DNA of 64,000 nucleotides from Geobacteraceae bacterium (lineage in GTDB: Bacteria; Desulfobacterota; Desulfuromonadia; Geobacterales; Geobacteraceae), in the NCBI GenBank assembly GCA_024281055.1, contig JAMXLF010000015.1, forward strand, positions 1 to 64,000, written 5' to 3'. A model generated the notes under the pieces. That model had not been told where the DNA came from. It saw nothing but the letters and a program-made list of their open reading frames with translations, and made no database searches. This document shows positions 1 to 9,987 of the stretch, in pieces (position 1 is the first letter of the stretch; each line of letters starts with the position of its first letter). A program made the position numbers and the translations under genes.

Positions 1-1115
<1,115 letters not shown>

Positions 1116-1164
1116 ATATACCTCGGCAGAGAACTGTTACATCACATGACATAAGAAAAAACGT

Positions 1165-1292
1165 TATCCACGAAAAACACGAAAGTCACGAAAATAGATC
1201 GGCGTAAAACGGAAATATTCACCAAAAACGATGCATCATCTACGTGGATTTCAGTGTTCTGTTCGTGTGTTTTCGTGTCTTTCGTGGATAAG
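1165..1292. repeat. Intergenic CACGAAA inverted repeat
   Basis: Arms rich in CACGAAA (1165-1197) and TTTCGTG (1258-1292) face each other between etfA and the downstream oxidoreductase gene. The same repeat family recurs at 3675-3783. The function is unknown; it could form a long imperfect hairpin in the mRNA. Confidence 0.7.
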
Positions 1293-1309
1293 ATGGTTCC
1301 GGTTATCGC

Positions 1310-2644
1310 TTATGCGACCTTTTTCTGCTGCCCGGCTTTGAGATCCCGCAGCCTCCTCGTGATAGCCGGGACGATCTGAAAGAGGTCCCCCACGATGCCA
1401 TAGGTGGCCACCTCGAATATCGGTGCCTCCCGGTCGCGGTTGATGGCGATGATCGTGTCCGAGTCCTGCATCCCCACCAGGTGCTGGATGGCGCCGGAGA
1501 TGCCGCAGGCGATGTAGACCTTGGGGCGTACGGTCTTCCCCGTCTGCCCCACCTGGCGCTCGGCTGGCATCCAGCCGGCATCCACGGCACTGCGCGAAGC
1601 GCCCACCACCCCGCCCAGCTCGTCGGCCAACTCCTGGAGCATGGCGAAGTTCTCCTTCGCCATCAGCCCCCGGCCGCCGGAGACGATGAACTCGGCGCCC
1701 GCGATGTCGATCCCTTCCTTCCCCGACCGGTCGCCGATCACCTCCAGGACCTTGACGAGGATATCCTCTTCCCGCACAGGGCAGCTCTCGCGCACGACCT
1801 TCCCCGCCCGCCCCGGCTGGCACTCCGGCATGGCCATGACGTGGGGACGCACGGTCGCCATCTGGGGACGGAACCGGTCGCACATGATGGTGGCCATGAT
1901 ATTGCCCCCGAAGGCGGGGCGGGTCTGCATGAGGTTTCTCTTGTCGTCGATGGCGAGCCCCGTGCAGTCGGCAGTGAGCCCCGTCTTCAGTACCGTGGCC
2001 ACCGCGCCGGCGAGGTCGCGCCCGAGTCCCGTGGCTCCCATGAGGATCACCTCCGGCTTGTGGCGCTCAACAAGATGGCAGACCGCCTTCAGGTACGCCT
2101 CGGTCCGGTAGTGGCGATAGACCGGATCATCCACGAGATAGGCCGTGTCGGCACCGTAGGAGAAGGCCTCGTGGCAGAGGTGCGCAACGTTTTCGCCAAT
2201 AATGACCGCGGCGAGCTCCGTGCCAAGGGCTCCGGCCAACTCGCGCCCCTTGCCGAGGAGCTCCCAGGAAACCCTGGCCGCCTCGCCGGCGGTCTGCTCC
2301 ACGAAGACCCAGACGCCTCGGTAGGCGGCCAAGGCCTTCGCCAAGGCCACCGCCTCTTCGTCCACCTCCTCCGAGGCTGCGCCTCCGACCGCCGCGAGAT
2401 TGGCGAGAATCTTTTGCTCCTCGGGGGTGAAGAACATCTCGATCGCCTGGGCCGGGCAGACCTTCACGCATTTCGCGCAACCGATGCACGTGCCGGTGTC
2501 GATAATCGGCTCGTTCGCCTCGGTCATCTCGACTGCGTTCACCGGGCAAGCGCTCTGACAGCGGGCGCCGCAGGCGATGCATTTCCCCTCCAGCAGACAC
2601 GCCCTGCCGCGGGGCTTCTTGATTGGTTTCTTCGGTTCGGTCAT
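1310..2644 (-). CDS. etfA: Electron transfer flavoprotein alpha subunit with N-terminal ferredoxin domain
   Basis: The FAD-binding ETF subunit, which accepts electrons from acyl-CoA dehydrogenases and hands them to a quinone oxidoreductase. It has 444 residues against about 300-330 for plain EtfA (compare 303 residues for the copy at 8953-9864). The extra ~75 N-terminal residues hold two 4Fe-4S motifs, [13 protein letters not shown] near 21-33 and [12 protein letters not shown] near 54-65. The C-terminal FAD domain shows the family signatures [22 protein letters not shown] and [10 protein letters not shown]. It sits downstream of etfB (2748-3560) and upstream of the partial oxidoreductase gene, probably as one operon. 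The built-in ferredoxin suggests an extra electron entry or exit point not present in the second ETF. Confidence 0.93.
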   Translation of the reverse strand: MTEPKKPIKKPRGRACLLEGKCIACGARCQSACPVNAVEMTEANEPIIDTGTCIGCAKCVKVCPAQAIEMFFTPEEQKILANLAAVGGAASEEVDEEAVALAKALAAYRGVWVFVEQTAGEAARVSWELLGKGRELAGALGTELAAVIIGENVAHLCHEAFSYGADTAYLVDDPVYRHYRTEAYLKAVCHLVERHKPEVILMGATGLGRDLAGAVATVLKTGLTADCTGLAIDDKRNLMQTRPAFGGNIMATIMCDRFRPQMATVRPHVMAMPECQPGRAGKVVRESCPVREEDILVKVLEVIGDRSGKEGIDIAGAEFIVSGGRGLMAKENFAMLQELADELGGVVGASRSAVDAGWMPAERQVGQTGKTVRPKVYIACGISGAIQHLVGMQDSDTIIAINRDREAPIFEVATYGIVGDLFQIVPAITRRLRDLKAGQQKKVA

Positions 2645-2676
2645 GGATGGTTTCCTTACTGTCGGTGATTGAATCG

Positions 2677-2750
2677 AACCCCTCCCCCGCCTCCCCTTGT
2701 CAGGGGAGGTGCTATCATCCCCCCTGACAAGGGGGGACCGAGGGGGGTTA
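2677..2750. repeat. GC-rich inverted repeat between etfB and etfA
   Basis: Opposed CCCCTCCC / GGGGGG tracts around CCTTGTCAGGGGAGG and CCTGACAAGGGGGG form two hairpins. The repeat touches the stop codon of etfB and is one of about ten such elements in the first 25 kb. Confidence 0.75.
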
Positions 2751-3560
2751 CAGCGGCAGCAGATCTTTAGCGAGGAGCCGCTCGATGAGCAGCCCCGCCG
2801 TCCCCTCCGGGTCGCCCACCCCGTTGCCGATGATCTCCCCCTTCTCCCGCTCGGGGGAGAATATCCCGCTCACCCAGGTGGGGGAACCCTTGAGGCCGAT
2901 CCCCTGCTCGTCGAGTTTGAGGACCGCGTTGTTCCAGACCTGGACAGGGGCTTCGTCGGAGGCAAGCCGCATGGGGACCGTCGGATAGCGCGGCCGGTTC
3001 AGCTCCCGCACCACGGTAAGGAGTGCGGGAAGGGGTGCCTCGACGATCTCGTGGCGCCCCTCCAGTTTCCGCCGCACCCGAATACGCCTTCCCGCCGGAT
3101 CGATCTCCTCGACCCGGTCCACGAGCGTCAGCTGCGTGTAGCCGAGCCGGGTGGCGATCCCCGGCCCCACCTGGGCCGTGTCGCCGTCGATGGTCTGCTT
3201 GCCGCAGATGACGAGTCCCACCTCTTCCTCTTCGGCGAGCCGCCGGATAGCTGCAGCAAGGACGCTGGAGGTGGCCAGCGTGTCGGCCCCCCCGAAGACC
3301 CGGTCGGAGAGGAGGATCGCCTCGTCCACCCCGAGGGCGAGCGCCTTCCGGAGCGCCGCCTCGGCGTTGGGGGGCCCCATGGAGAGCGCCGCCACCCGGA
3401 ACCCGAACCGGTCCTTCAGCTGCAGCGCCTCCTCCAACGCATGGGTGTCGTAAGGATTCACGATGAACGGGATCCCCTCCCGCACCAGAGTGTTCGTCAC
3501 CGGGTCGATCTGTACCTGGGTCGTGTCCGGTACCTGCTTGATGCACGCGACTACGAGCAT
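2748..3560 (-). CDS. etfB: Electron transfer flavoprotein beta subunit (copy 1)
   Basis: The AMP-binding partner of EtfA in the ETF heterodimer. The 270 residues match the family length. It starts LVVACIKQVPDT, the usual EtfB opening, and carries the conserved CGKQTIDGDTAQVG segment near residue 135 that lies at the FAD/AMP interface. An AGGGGTG ribosome site precedes the ATG at 3558-3560. First gene of the etfB-etfA-oxidoreductase unit; the operator-like sequence GTTTAC-6-GTAAAC lies 22 bases upstream. Confidence 0.93.
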   Translation of the reverse strand: MLVVACIKQVPDTTQVQIDPVTNTLVREGIPFIVNPYDTHALEEALQLKDRFGFRVAALSMGPPNAEAALRKALALGVDEAILLSDRVFGGADTLATSSVLAAAIRRLAEEEEVGLVICGKQTIDGDTAQVGPGIATRLGYTQLTLVDRVEEIDPAGRRIRVRRKLEGRHEIVEAPLPALLTVVRELNRPRYPTVPMRLASDEAPVQVWNNAVLKLDEQGIGLKGSPTWVSGIFSPEREKGEIIGNGVGDPEGTAGLLIERLLAKDLLPL

Positions 3561-3582
3561 GCTTCACCCCTGAGAGAACTAG

Positions 3583-3598
3583 TTTACTTTTACGTAAA
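3583..3598. promoter_or_regulatory. Operator-like palindrome upstream of etfB (copy 1)
   Basis: TTTACTTTTACGTAAA; with flanking bases it reads GTTTAC-6-GTAAAC (3582-3599). It resembles the ACGTAAA sequences at 17435-17444, 28902-28915, 29025-29036 and 29174-29184. Candidate site for the MerR-family protein encoded at 29194-29604. No clear -35/-10 pair was seen beside it. Confidence 0.55.
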
Positions 3599-3674
3599 CT
3601 GTTTAGCGTGACTAAAAAAATACCCTTCTGAAAAGGGGGCACAATTCCTGGGATACGTGGTTACCCAAAAAATC

Positions 3675-3783
3675 AAATGGCATTCGGTCCACGAAACACA
3701 CGAAATACACGAAACACAACCCATATCATCCGAAAATTATTCCTGGTTTCGTTCGTGTCTTTCGTGCCTTTCGTGGACAATGG
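3675..3783. repeat. Intergenic CACGAAA inverted repeat, second copy
   Basis: CACGAAACACACGAAATACACG on the left and TTCGTGTCTTTCGTGCCTTTCG on the right face each other, as in the repeat at 1165-1292. It fills the gap between the DUF2889 gene and the etfB operon. Confidence 0.7.
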
Positions 3784-3792
3784 TTTACCGGT

Positions 3793-4248
3793 TCATGCCT
3801 CCCGCTTCACCGGGTTGGCATACCCGGCGCAGGTGCCGCGAAGCTTCTCGTGGATGGCATCGAGCATCTCCCGCTCGTCCGTGAAGCCGGCGCTGGCCTT
3901 GACGTTCATCGCCAGGGGGAGAAGACCGAGGAGGAGGTTGCGGATGTTGCCGCACCCCTCCCCGCCGCCGAGGACCTCCATCAGCTTCCGGTTGAGCCCC
4001 TTACCGATGGTGACGCCGACCAGGCCGTCCAGCCTCGCGGCGACGTTGCGGCAGTCGAGCGTCGGCGACTTGCGAACATCGACACCGGCGGCGGTGATCA
4101 CCAGGGTGTCGAGGTCAGCGACCACCTCCACCTCGATGTCGTGGAAGCGGTCACGGAGGAGGGCGGTCAGGCTGACCCGGCCATCCTCCCGTTTCAGTGC
4201 CCGGTAAGAGATGTCCCGCTGGAAGTCCTCCATGGTGTTTCGCTGCAT
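3793..4248 (-). CDS. DUF2889 family protein
   Basis: A 151-residue protein that I assign to DUF2889 from its pattern (a YRALKREDGR start, a central RKSPTLDCRNVAARLDG segment and a glycine-rich GGGEGCGNIRNLLLG stretch). The C-terminal ~110 residues may be a ligand or metal pocket with conserved Cys near 97 and 139. No function is known to me. It begins 9 bases after the CoA-transferase subunit B stop, so it is the last gene of the thiolase-to-CoA-transferase operon. By context it may process or bind a CoA-thioester substrate; that is inference only. Confidence 0.7.
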   Translation of the reverse strand: MQRNTMEDFQRDISYRALKREDGRVSLTALLRDRFHDIEVEVVADLDTLVITAAGVDVRKSPTLDCRNVAARLDGLVGVTIGKGLNRKLMEVLGGGEGCGNIRNLLLGLLPLAMNVKASAGFTDEREMLDAIHEKLRGTCAGYANPVKREA

Positions 4249-4257
4249 CGTGTCGCC

Positions 4258-5079
4258 CTACCCCTTTTTCACCTTGGGAATGAAGATCTGCTCCGGGTCG
4301 AGCACCTCGTGGATCAGGTGGAGCTCTTCCCGGGTCGGGGGGAGAGTTTCGCCGGAAACGCGGCTGATGTCAAGGTCGAAATGGCACATCTCCCGGATCT
4401 CCTCCGGGCTCTTCCCGGGATGGCAGGTGTCGAGGTAAATCCGCCCGGTTTCGGCGTCGAAGCGGAAAACCCCGGCCGTGCTGATCACCGCCGACGGCCC
4501 ACCGCGAAAGGCCGCGCCGTAAAGCTCTTTCCGGTGGACGAACTCCCCGCCGGGCCACTTTTTGACCCGCCACCCCGGGCTCGTGATGTAGCTCACGTTC
4601 GGGGTGAAACGGCGCTTCTCGTGGACCATGATGAAGACGGTCCTCCTGGCGAAGGAGTTGATGTCCGGGTTCCCGCCGCTCCCCGTGAGCCGGAGCTCGG
4701 GATCGAGGTAGTCGCCGATGCAGGTAGTGTTCACGTTCCCATACTCGTCCACCTCGGCGCCACCCAGAAAGCCAAGGTCCACGTAGCCCCGCTGGGCGAT
4801 GGAGAAGGCGTCGTAGAGCCCCGAGGCCCGGGAGGCCCCCATCTCACAGCGGGCGTCCCCGACAGAGGTGGGGATTTCGGGAGGACGGCCGTCCAGGGTA
4901 CCTGCCTCGAAGATGAGCTTCAGGTTCGGGGCGTGGGTCTTCTGCGCCAGCATGATCGCCACCATGGGGAGGCCGGTACCGGCGAAGACGATCTCGTTGT
5001 CCTGCACCTCGCGGGAGGCCGCACAGCAGAGAAGATCTGCCAAGCCGAATTCTTCCGGATTTGCGTAGTCCCTGGTCAT
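4258..5079 (-). CDS. CoA-transferase subunit B (glutaconate CoA-transferase-like)
   Basis: Small subunit of a two-component family I CoA-transferase; such enzymes move CoA between an acyl-CoA and a free organic acid. 273 residues, the usual size. Visible signatures are the nucleotide/CoA-binding loop VFAGTGLPMVA near residue 35 and LGFLGGAEVDEYGNVN near 105, typical of glutaconate CoA-transferase B. It overlaps almost end to start with subunit A (5081-6046). In this operon it could activate the growth substrate (a short or branched fatty acid, or a dicarboxylate) at the expense of acetyl-CoA. The substrate cannot be read from sequence. Confidence 0.85.
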   Translation of the reverse strand: MTRDYANPEEFGLADLLCCAASREVQDNEIVFAGTGLPMVAIMLAQKTHAPNLKLIFEAGTLDGRPPEIPTSVGDARCEMGASRASGLYDAFSIAQRGYVDLGFLGGAEVDEYGNVNTTCIGDYLDPELRLTGSGGNPDINSFARRTVFIMVHEKRRFTPNVSYITSPGWRVKKWPGGEFVHRKELYGAAFRGGPSAVISTAGVFRFDAETGRIYLDTCHPGKSPEEIREMCHFDLDISRVSGETLPPTREELHLIHEVLDPEQIFIPKVKKG

Positions 5080-5080
5080 G

Positions 5081-6046
5081 TCATTGCCCCCTTTTCACGC
5101 CGGTGGAGTAGTTGAGCGCCGTGTTGGCCCTGAGGTTCATCATCCGGGGCCAGCCGAGCTTATCCAAGTAGCTCATGTGGTCGTGGCCGAAGATCCACTC
5201 CTTGGCAAAGGCGTCGAACCCTTCCTGGGTGCGAGTCTTGGCGTAGAAGTCCTTCAGGAAGGCGCCATCCACGTCGTAACGGCCGAACATGCCGGTGGGG
5301 TGCGCCCCGAAGGGACACTCCAGAATGTAGTCCACCTCGAAGCTCGTGATGGTGTTACGGTCGCTCTCCCGGCGCAGGTACTCCTCGGGAACAACCTCCT
5401 CGGCCATCACTATGGTGATGTCGGCCGCCCGGGCAGCCTCCGGGTCGGAGTAGTACTGGCCGGCAACCCGCACCGTCCCCTCCTCCCCTACCTGCTGGAC
5501 GCACATGACCGCCACGTCCACCTTGGCCGCCGGGACGAGCACCTGGGGACCGGCGCCGAAGAAGGGATCATCGGTGAAGACGTACTTCTGCTTCGGAAAG
5601 CGCTTGCCGTCCCGCAGGCCCGCCCGGCCGAGGGTGTCGTATGCCGGGTTGTGGATATCGGTCCCGAGTGAGGTCTGCGTCACGGCGTAGGGGGCGCCGG
5701 AGGCCGCAGCGGCAAAGCGGAAGAGCATCTCCGCGTGGCTGTAATCCTCCACGAGGATTTCCTTTTTTCCCACCTTGCGGGAGAGGTTGGCGCCGTACTT
5801 GCCGTACAGCTCGTGCCCCACCCAGCACGACTCCCAGATGTCGACGCAGCCGGCACCCACGAGAAACTCCGTCTGGGGGCCGCCGTTCACCTCGATGAGG
5901 TGGAGCCCCTTCCTCCCCTGGCGGATCAGCTCATAGACGATGGCAAAGGGTCGGCGCCAGATGGTAAAGCCGGAAAAAGTGAGGCTGGAGCCGTCCTTGA
6001 TGATTTCGGCCGCCTGCTGCAGGGTGATGCGCTTACTGTTACTCAT
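5081..6046 (-). CDS. CoA-transferase subunit A (glutaconate CoA-transferase-like)
   Basis: Large subunit of the same CoA-transferase. 321 residues from the ATG at 6044-6046 (MSNSKRITLQQAAEI). The open frame continues upstream to 6154 only because the GC-rich repeat there has no stop codon, so the longer start is rejected. Features: SLTFSGFTIWRRP near residue 20 and an EVDYILECPFGAHPTGM segment near 265. It lies directly upstream of subunit B with a one-base gap, implying translational coupling, and 130 bases downstream of an acyl-CoA dehydrogenase gene. Confidence 0.85.
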   Translation of the reverse strand: MSNSKRITLQQAAEIIKDGSSLTFSGFTIWRRPFAIVYELIRQGRKGLHLIEVNGGPQTEFLVGAGCVDIWESCWVGHELYGKYGANLSRKVGKKEILVEDYSHAEMLFRFAAAASGAPYAVTQTSLGTDIHNPAYDTLGRAGLRDGKRFPKQKYVFTDDPFFGAGPQVLVPAAKVDVAVMCVQQVGEEGTVRVAGQYYSDPEAARAADITIVMAEEVVPEEYLRRESDRNTITSFEVDYILECPFGAHPTGMFGRYDVDGAFLKDFYAKTRTQEGFDAFAKEWIFGHDHMSYLDKLGWPRMMNLRANTALNYSTGVKRGQ

Positions 6047-6063
6047 TGCTACCCCCTTATTAC

Positions 6064-6165
6064 TTTCCCCCTCCCTTGATGGGGGAGGGCCAGGGTGGGG
6101 GTGAGAGCAGCCCGCTGCAGGACTTTCACCCTCCCCCTCGCCCCCTCCCATCAAGGGAGGGGGAA
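6064..6165. repeat. GC-rich inverted repeat pair
   Basis: Two hairpin-forming units, CCCTCCCTTGATGGGGGAGGG and CCCTCCCATCAAGGGAGGG, lie between the acyl-CoA dehydrogenase and CoA-transferase genes. Same family as at 15155, 16131, 19427 and 24024. Confidence 0.8.
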
Positions 6166-6178
6166 TTGAATTGATCCG

Positions 6179-7336
6179 TTACGCGAAGTTCCTAAGTATC
6201 TCCCGCGATATGATCACCCGCTGGATCTCGTTCGTCCCCTCGTAGATGGCCGTGATGCGGGCGTCCCGGGCGTAGCGCTCCACGGGAAAGTCCCGGGTGT
6301 AGCCATAGCCGCCGAGCATCTGGAGCGCCTTGTAGCAGGCGCGGTTGGCCGCCTCGGTGGCGAACATCTTGGCCATGGAGGCCTCCTTGGCGAAGGACTT
6401 CCCCTGCTCCTTCCGGAAGGCAGCGTTCATCAGGAGCAAGCGGGCCGCCTCCAGCTCGGTGTAGCCGTCGGCGATCATCCATTGGATCGCCTGGAAGGTG
6501 CTGATCTTCTGGCCGAACTGGGCCCGCTCCGTGGTGTATTTCGTGGCGTAGTCCATGGCCGCGAGCCCCACCCCGAGCCCCAGCGACCCGATGCCGATCC
6601 GGCCGCCGGCCAGTTCCCCCACGGCGGTGCGGAAACCGTCGTTCAGCCGCCCCATGAGCGCCGACTTGGGGATGCGGCAATCGGCGAAGAGGACCTCGTT
6701 GGTGGCCGAGGCGTGCTGCCCCATCTTCTTCTCCTCCTTGCCGATCACGAGCCCCGGGGTCCCCGCCTCCACGAGGAAGCAGCTGATCCCCTTCCCCTTC
6801 GGGGCATCTTTGTCCGTGACCGCCCAGACCACGAAGACGCCGGCGTAGGGGGCGCTCGTGATGAAGATCTTCGCGCCGTTCAGGACGAAGGAATCGCCGT
6901 CGTCCACCGCCTGGGTCGTCATCCCCGAGGGGTCGGAACCGGCGCCGGTCTCGGTGAGAGCGAAGCTCGCGGCCGCAAACTCGCCGGAGCAGATTTTCGG
7001 AATGTAAGCCCGCTTCTGTTCCTCGGAGCCGATCGCCTGAATCACCTCGCAGACCATGTTGTTCACGGAAACGGTCACCGCCGTGGAGGCGCAGGCCCGG
7101 GCGATCTCGGTCATGGCAACGCTGAAGGCGACGGTGCCCGCGGCGGCGCCACCCAAGTCCTCCCGGATGTTCAGCCCCATGAAGCCCAGCTCCGCCAGCT
7201 TCTTCAGGTTGGCAAGCAACGGCCCCCGGTCGTCACTCCCGTCGAGCTCCGCCGCCACCGGCGCAAGCTCGGCAGCGGCGAACTCCCGCGCAGTCTCCTG
7301 GATAAGTTTCTGCTCTTCGGTCAGTTCGAGAAACAT
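6179..7336 (-). CDS. Acyl-CoA dehydrogenase
   Basis: FAD enzyme that introduces the alpha-beta double bond into acyl-CoA and reduces ETF. 385 residues, normal for the family. It shows FALTETGAGSD near residue 130, MGQHASATNEVLF near 205 and the C-terminal catalytic block IYEGTNEIQRVIISREIL with the catalytic Glu near 364. Specificity (butyryl, isovaleryl, glutaryl and so on) cannot be decided; I saw no decarboxylase-type signature. Part of the thiolase operon, and a paralogue of the enzyme at 13128-14267. Confidence 0.92.
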   Translation of the reverse strand: MFLELTEEQKLIQETAREFAAAELAPVAAELDGSDDRGPLLANLKKLAELGFMGLNIREDLGGAAAGTVAFSVAMTEIARACASTAVTVSVNNMVCEVIQAIGSEEQKRAYIPKICSGEFAAASFALTETGAGSDPSGMTTQAVDDGDSFVLNGAKIFITSAPYAGVFVVWAVTDKDAPKGKGISCFLVEAGTPGLVIGKEEKKMGQHASATNEVLFADCRIPKSALMGRLNDGFRTAVGELAGGRIGIGSLGLGVGLAAMDYATKYTTERAQFGQKISTFQAIQWMIADGYTELEAARLLLMNAAFRKEQGKSFAKEASMAKMFATEAANRACYKALQMLGGYGYTRDFPVERYARDARITAIYEGTNEIQRVIISREILRNFA

Positions 7337-7370
7337 GGTCTACTCCTTTGCTGTACTAAGCCACGCTTGC

Positions 7371-7453
7371 ACCCTCCCCCAGCCCCTCCCATCGAAGGGA
7401 GGGGAACCTAAAGTCCCCTCTCCCCTGGTGGGAGAGGGCTAGGGAGAGGGGGA
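7371..7453. repeat. GC-rich inverted repeat pair
   Basis: CCCCTCCCATCGAAGGGAGGGG and CCTCTCCCCTGGTGGGAGAGG hairpins lie between the CaiB-type gene and the acyl-CoA dehydrogenase gene. Confidence 0.8.
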
Positions 7454-7487
7454 AAAACGCAGACTGTGAAAGCACTGCCGTACCGTG

Positions 7488-8315
7488 TCAAAATGCTGCG
7501 ACGGCCACGATGGGAATATCCTGCGCCTGCGCCCACTGCTCCCACTCGGCGGAGCTCTTGCCCAGGAAGGCGGCCTGGTACTCCTCGCGGCTCCTCGCCG
7601 CCAGCGACTCTTCCAGCCGCTCCTTGAAGTGGGGCTCGAGCGCCGCCACGGCCACCCAGCCGTCGCTCGTCTGGTAGATGTTGTATTCGGGAATCCCTCC
7701 GCCCAGGATTGCTCCGGGGCTCGTGGTCCGGTAGCGGAGCGGTTCGGCCATGGCCGCTGCAGCCTCGGAGAGAGACACTTCGGCGTAGCCGCCCCCCTTC
7801 CCCCGCTCCCGCGCCAGCAGAAGCGTCAGGGCTGAGGAGACGGTCTGCTCGGCACCGGCCATGTCGGCCAGCAGGGTACGCGGCATGTGGGGGGGCGCCA
7901 GGAGCCCGAGGGTCGCCTGGTAGGTAAGGTCGTGACCGGCTTCGTTCTCCCGAGGCGCAGGGTACCCGACGATCGCCACCTGGCAGAGCCGCGGATAGCG
8001 AGCCAGCAGGCGCGGCCAGTCGAGACCGAGCCGCGCCATGGCTGCCGGTCTGGTGGCCGTGATGAGGAGATCGGCCTGGGCGAGGAGGTGATGGAGGCAG
8101 GCACGCCCCTCCTCGGTCTTGAGGTCGATGCGCACCACCGCATGGCCTGCCGCCATGTCGCGATACCAGGCATTATGGTAGCGCTCCATCGGGTCACCAG
8201 TGGGAGGCTCCACCTTGATCACCTCCGCCCCCAGCTCGTGGAACCGCCGCGCCGCGGCCGGCCCGGGGAGATTGAGGGCCAGGTTGAGGACCCGTATGCC
8301 GTCGAGAGGTTTCAT
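7488..8315 (-). CDS. CaiB/BaiF (family III) CoA-transferase-like protein, short
   Basis: Family III CoA-transferase or alpha-methylacyl-CoA racemase fold. I start it at the ATG at 8313-8315 (MKPLDGIRVLNLALNLPGP); the frame open to 8429 only reads the GC-rich repeat. The expected catalytic Asp lies in LLADMAGAEQTVSSAL near residue 150, and KVEPPTGDPMERY near 37 is the CoA loop. At 275 residues it lacks about 80-120 residues present in most family members and ends soon after the WEQWAQAQDIPIVAV segment. It may be a natural short racemase-like form or a C-terminally truncated protein. A racemase would fit 2-methyl-branched acyl-CoA breakdown. Confidence 0.75.
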   Translation of the reverse strand: MKPLDGIRVLNLALNLPGPAAARRFHELGAEVIKVEPPTGDPMERYHNAWYRDMAAGHAVVRIDLKTEEGRACLHHLLAQADLLITATRPAAMARLGLDWPRLLARYPRLCQVAIVGYPAPRENEAGHDLTYQATLGLLAPPHMPRTLLADMAGAEQTVSSALTLLLARERGKGGGYAEVSLSEAAAAMAEPLRYRTTSPGAILGGGIPEYNIYQTSDGWVAVAALEPHFKERLEESLAARSREEYQAAFLGKSSAEWEQWAQAQDIPIVAVAAF

Positions 8316-8337
8316 TGTTTGCTCCGTGAGGTTATAT

Positions 8338-8416
8338 TCCCCCTCTCCCTTGCCCTCTCCCACCAGGGGAGAGGGAATTTCCCCCCTCCCTTCGATGGGA
8401 GGGGCTGGGGGAGGGT
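8338..8416. repeat. GC-rich inverted repeat pair
   Basis: CCCTCTCCCACCAGGGGAGAGG and CCCTCCCTTCGATGGGAGGGG hairpins lie upstream of the CaiB-type gene. Confidence 0.8.
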
Positions 8417-8425
8417 GCCGCGTTC

Positions 8426-8956
8426 TCACTTTTCAATTCCAATTCGGGCCTGCACCCCCTGCTGGAAGTAATGCTTTACCTCCCGCATCTCCGTCACCAG
8501 GTCGGCTGCGGCCATGACCCGCTCGTCGGCGCTCCGCCCCGTGAGCACCAGCTCCACGTTGTCAGGCTTTTCCGCCATGAGCGCCAGGATCTCGTCGACC
8601 TCCACCAGCCCGAACCAGGCGGCGCCGTTGATCTCGTCGAGGATCACCAGGTCGTACCCGTTGCACGCCAGGGCCTTGTGCGCCAGGTCGAGGGCGAGCC
8701 GCGCTTGGCCAATGTCCTCGGGGTGGGGGTCGCCCTTCTTCACCCAGCCGTTGCGGCCGGTCTGGTGGATGGTCAGGTAGGGGAAGAGCGCCTCCGCCGC
8801 CAGGTGCTCGCCGTAGGGGTCTCCGCCCTTCATGAACTGGACCATGCAGACCTTGAGCTGCCGCCCCGCGGCGCGCATCGCCAGCCCGAGGGACGCGGTG
8901 GTCTTTCCCTTGCCGTTTCCCGTGTAGACCTGGACCATCCCCCGCTCGAGGCTCAT
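8426..8956 (-). CDS. cobO: Cob(I)yrinic acid a,c-diamide adenosyltransferase
   Basis: ATP:corrinoid adenosyltransferase (CobO/BtuR family), which makes adenosylcobalamin from cob(I)alamin. 176 residues. The P-loop GNGKGKTTASLGLAMRA near residue 12 and the Walker B-like LVILDEINGA near 104 are intact. Its ATG overlaps the etfA stop (ATGA at 8953-8956), so it is translationally coupled to etfA. Its place in this operon is best explained by the AdoCbl-dependent mutase IcmF at 20755-24000; that link is inference. Confidence 0.92.
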   Translation of the reverse strand: MSLERGMVQVYTGNGKGKTTASLGLAMRAAGRQLKVCMVQFMKGGDPYGEHLAAEALFPYLTIHQTGRNGWVKKGDPHPEDIGQARLALDLAHKALACNGYDLVILDEINGAAWFGLVEVDEILALMAEKPDNVELVLTGRSADERVMAAADLVTEMREVKHYFQQGVQARIGIEK

Positions 8957-9864
8957 TTGGCGAGCCTCGCCGTGAGGGCCGGCGCGAACTGCAGCACGTC
9001 GGCGACAACGAGGACGTCGGCCACCTCGCCGATGGGAGCATCCTTGTCCTTGTTAATGGCGACGATGAAGTCGGATTTCTTCATCCCGGCCAGGTGCTGG
9101 ATGGCGCCGCTGATGCCACAGGCAACGTAGAGTTTCGGGCTCACCGTCTGCCCCGTGGTTCCCACCTGGTGGCTGTGGTCAACCCAGCCGGCGTCAACCA
9201 CAGGCCGGCTCGCTCCGAGCTCGCCGCCGAGCGCCTTGGCCAGGGCGGCGATGACCGGCACGTTTTCCTTCTTCCCGACCCCCCGGCCCGCGCTGACGAT
9301 CACCTCGGCCCGGGTGAGGTCAACCCCCTTCGCCTCGGCCGGCTCGTAGCCGACGAACTCCAGGGTGCCGCTTCCCTCCGCGGCCAGCCGCTCCACCCGG
9401 GGAGTGCCGCCCGGCCGCGTCACCGGGAACGCCCCCGCCTGGATGGTAAGGACCGCCTTAGAGGTGGCGGGCTTCACCGTGCGGCGCATCTTGGCGTTGC
9501 AGCACCCCACTTCGAAGCCGCCGTCGGCAAGGGCGACGATCTCGGAGACCTGTGCGGCCTTGAGGGCTGCCGCCACGCGGGGCGCCAGGTCCCAGCCGTA
9601 GGAGGAATGAACGAAGACGACGTAGTCGGGGTTCTCCCGCGCCACCGTCTCGAGGATCAGTTTCTTGTGGAGGTCAGGGTTGTATTCGCCGCAGGCAGCA
9701 GCGTCCGCCAGGTAGAGGGTGCCACCGTAGTCCGGCAGCTGGCCCTCGGAGCCGACGAGAAGCATGGCGCTCTCGCCCCCCAGCTGGGCGGCAAAGCCGC
9801 ACAGTTCGTAGGTGGTGTCGAGGAGTTTTCCCTCCCGGTATTCGCCGATCAATAGTGCTTTCAT
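8953..9864 (-). CDS. etfA: Electron transfer flavoprotein alpha subunit (copy 2)
   Basis: FAD-binding ETF subunit, 303 residues, without the ferredoxin extension of copy 1. Family signatures: VDAGWVDHSHQVGTTGQTV near residue 225 and [23 protein letters not shown] near 250. It lies downstream of etfB (9988-10764) across a GC-rich repeat and is coupled to cobO by a 4-base overlap. Together with etfB and the oxidoreductase at 10782-12878 it should carry electrons from the two acyl-CoA dehydrogenases to menaquinone. Confidence 0.93.
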   Translation of the reverse strand: MKALLIGEYREGKLLDTTYELCGFAAQLGGESAMLLVGSEGQLPDYGGTLYLADAAACGEYNPDLHKKLILETVARENPDYVVFVHSSYGWDLAPRVAAALKAAQVSEIVALADGGFEVGCCNAKMRRTVKPATSKAVLTIQAGAFPVTRPGGTPRVERLAAEGSGTLEFVGYEPAEAKGVDLTRAEVIVSAGRGVGKKENVPVIAALAKALGGELGASRPVVDAGWVDHSHQVGTTGQTVSPKLYVACGISGAIQHLAGMKKSDFIVAINKDKDAPIGEVADVLVVADVLQFAPALTARLAK

Positions 9865-9880
9865 GTAAGTCTCCTTTATA

Positions 9881-9957
9881 ACCCCTCCCGGCCTCCCCTT
9901 ACCTAAGGGGAGGAGAGTTTGGCCCCCTCTTAAGTTAAGAGGGGGTGGGGGGAGTTA
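9881..9957. repeat. GC-rich inverted repeat pair
   Basis: Hairpin units CTCCCCTTACCTAAGGGGAG and CCCCCTCTTAAGTTAAGAGGGGG lie between etfB and etfA. The same subtype recurs at 20661-20746. Confidence 0.8.
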
Positions 9958-9987
9958 TGTTCGAGCAAGTCTTAACCTCTGCCTGCT

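Noticed and set aside
6047-6154. Upstream start for CoA-transferase subunit A
   Set aside because: The extra residues (rich in PPSREGE) translate an intergenic GC-rich repeat. The same reasoning removes the longer starts at 8429, 19550 and 24078.
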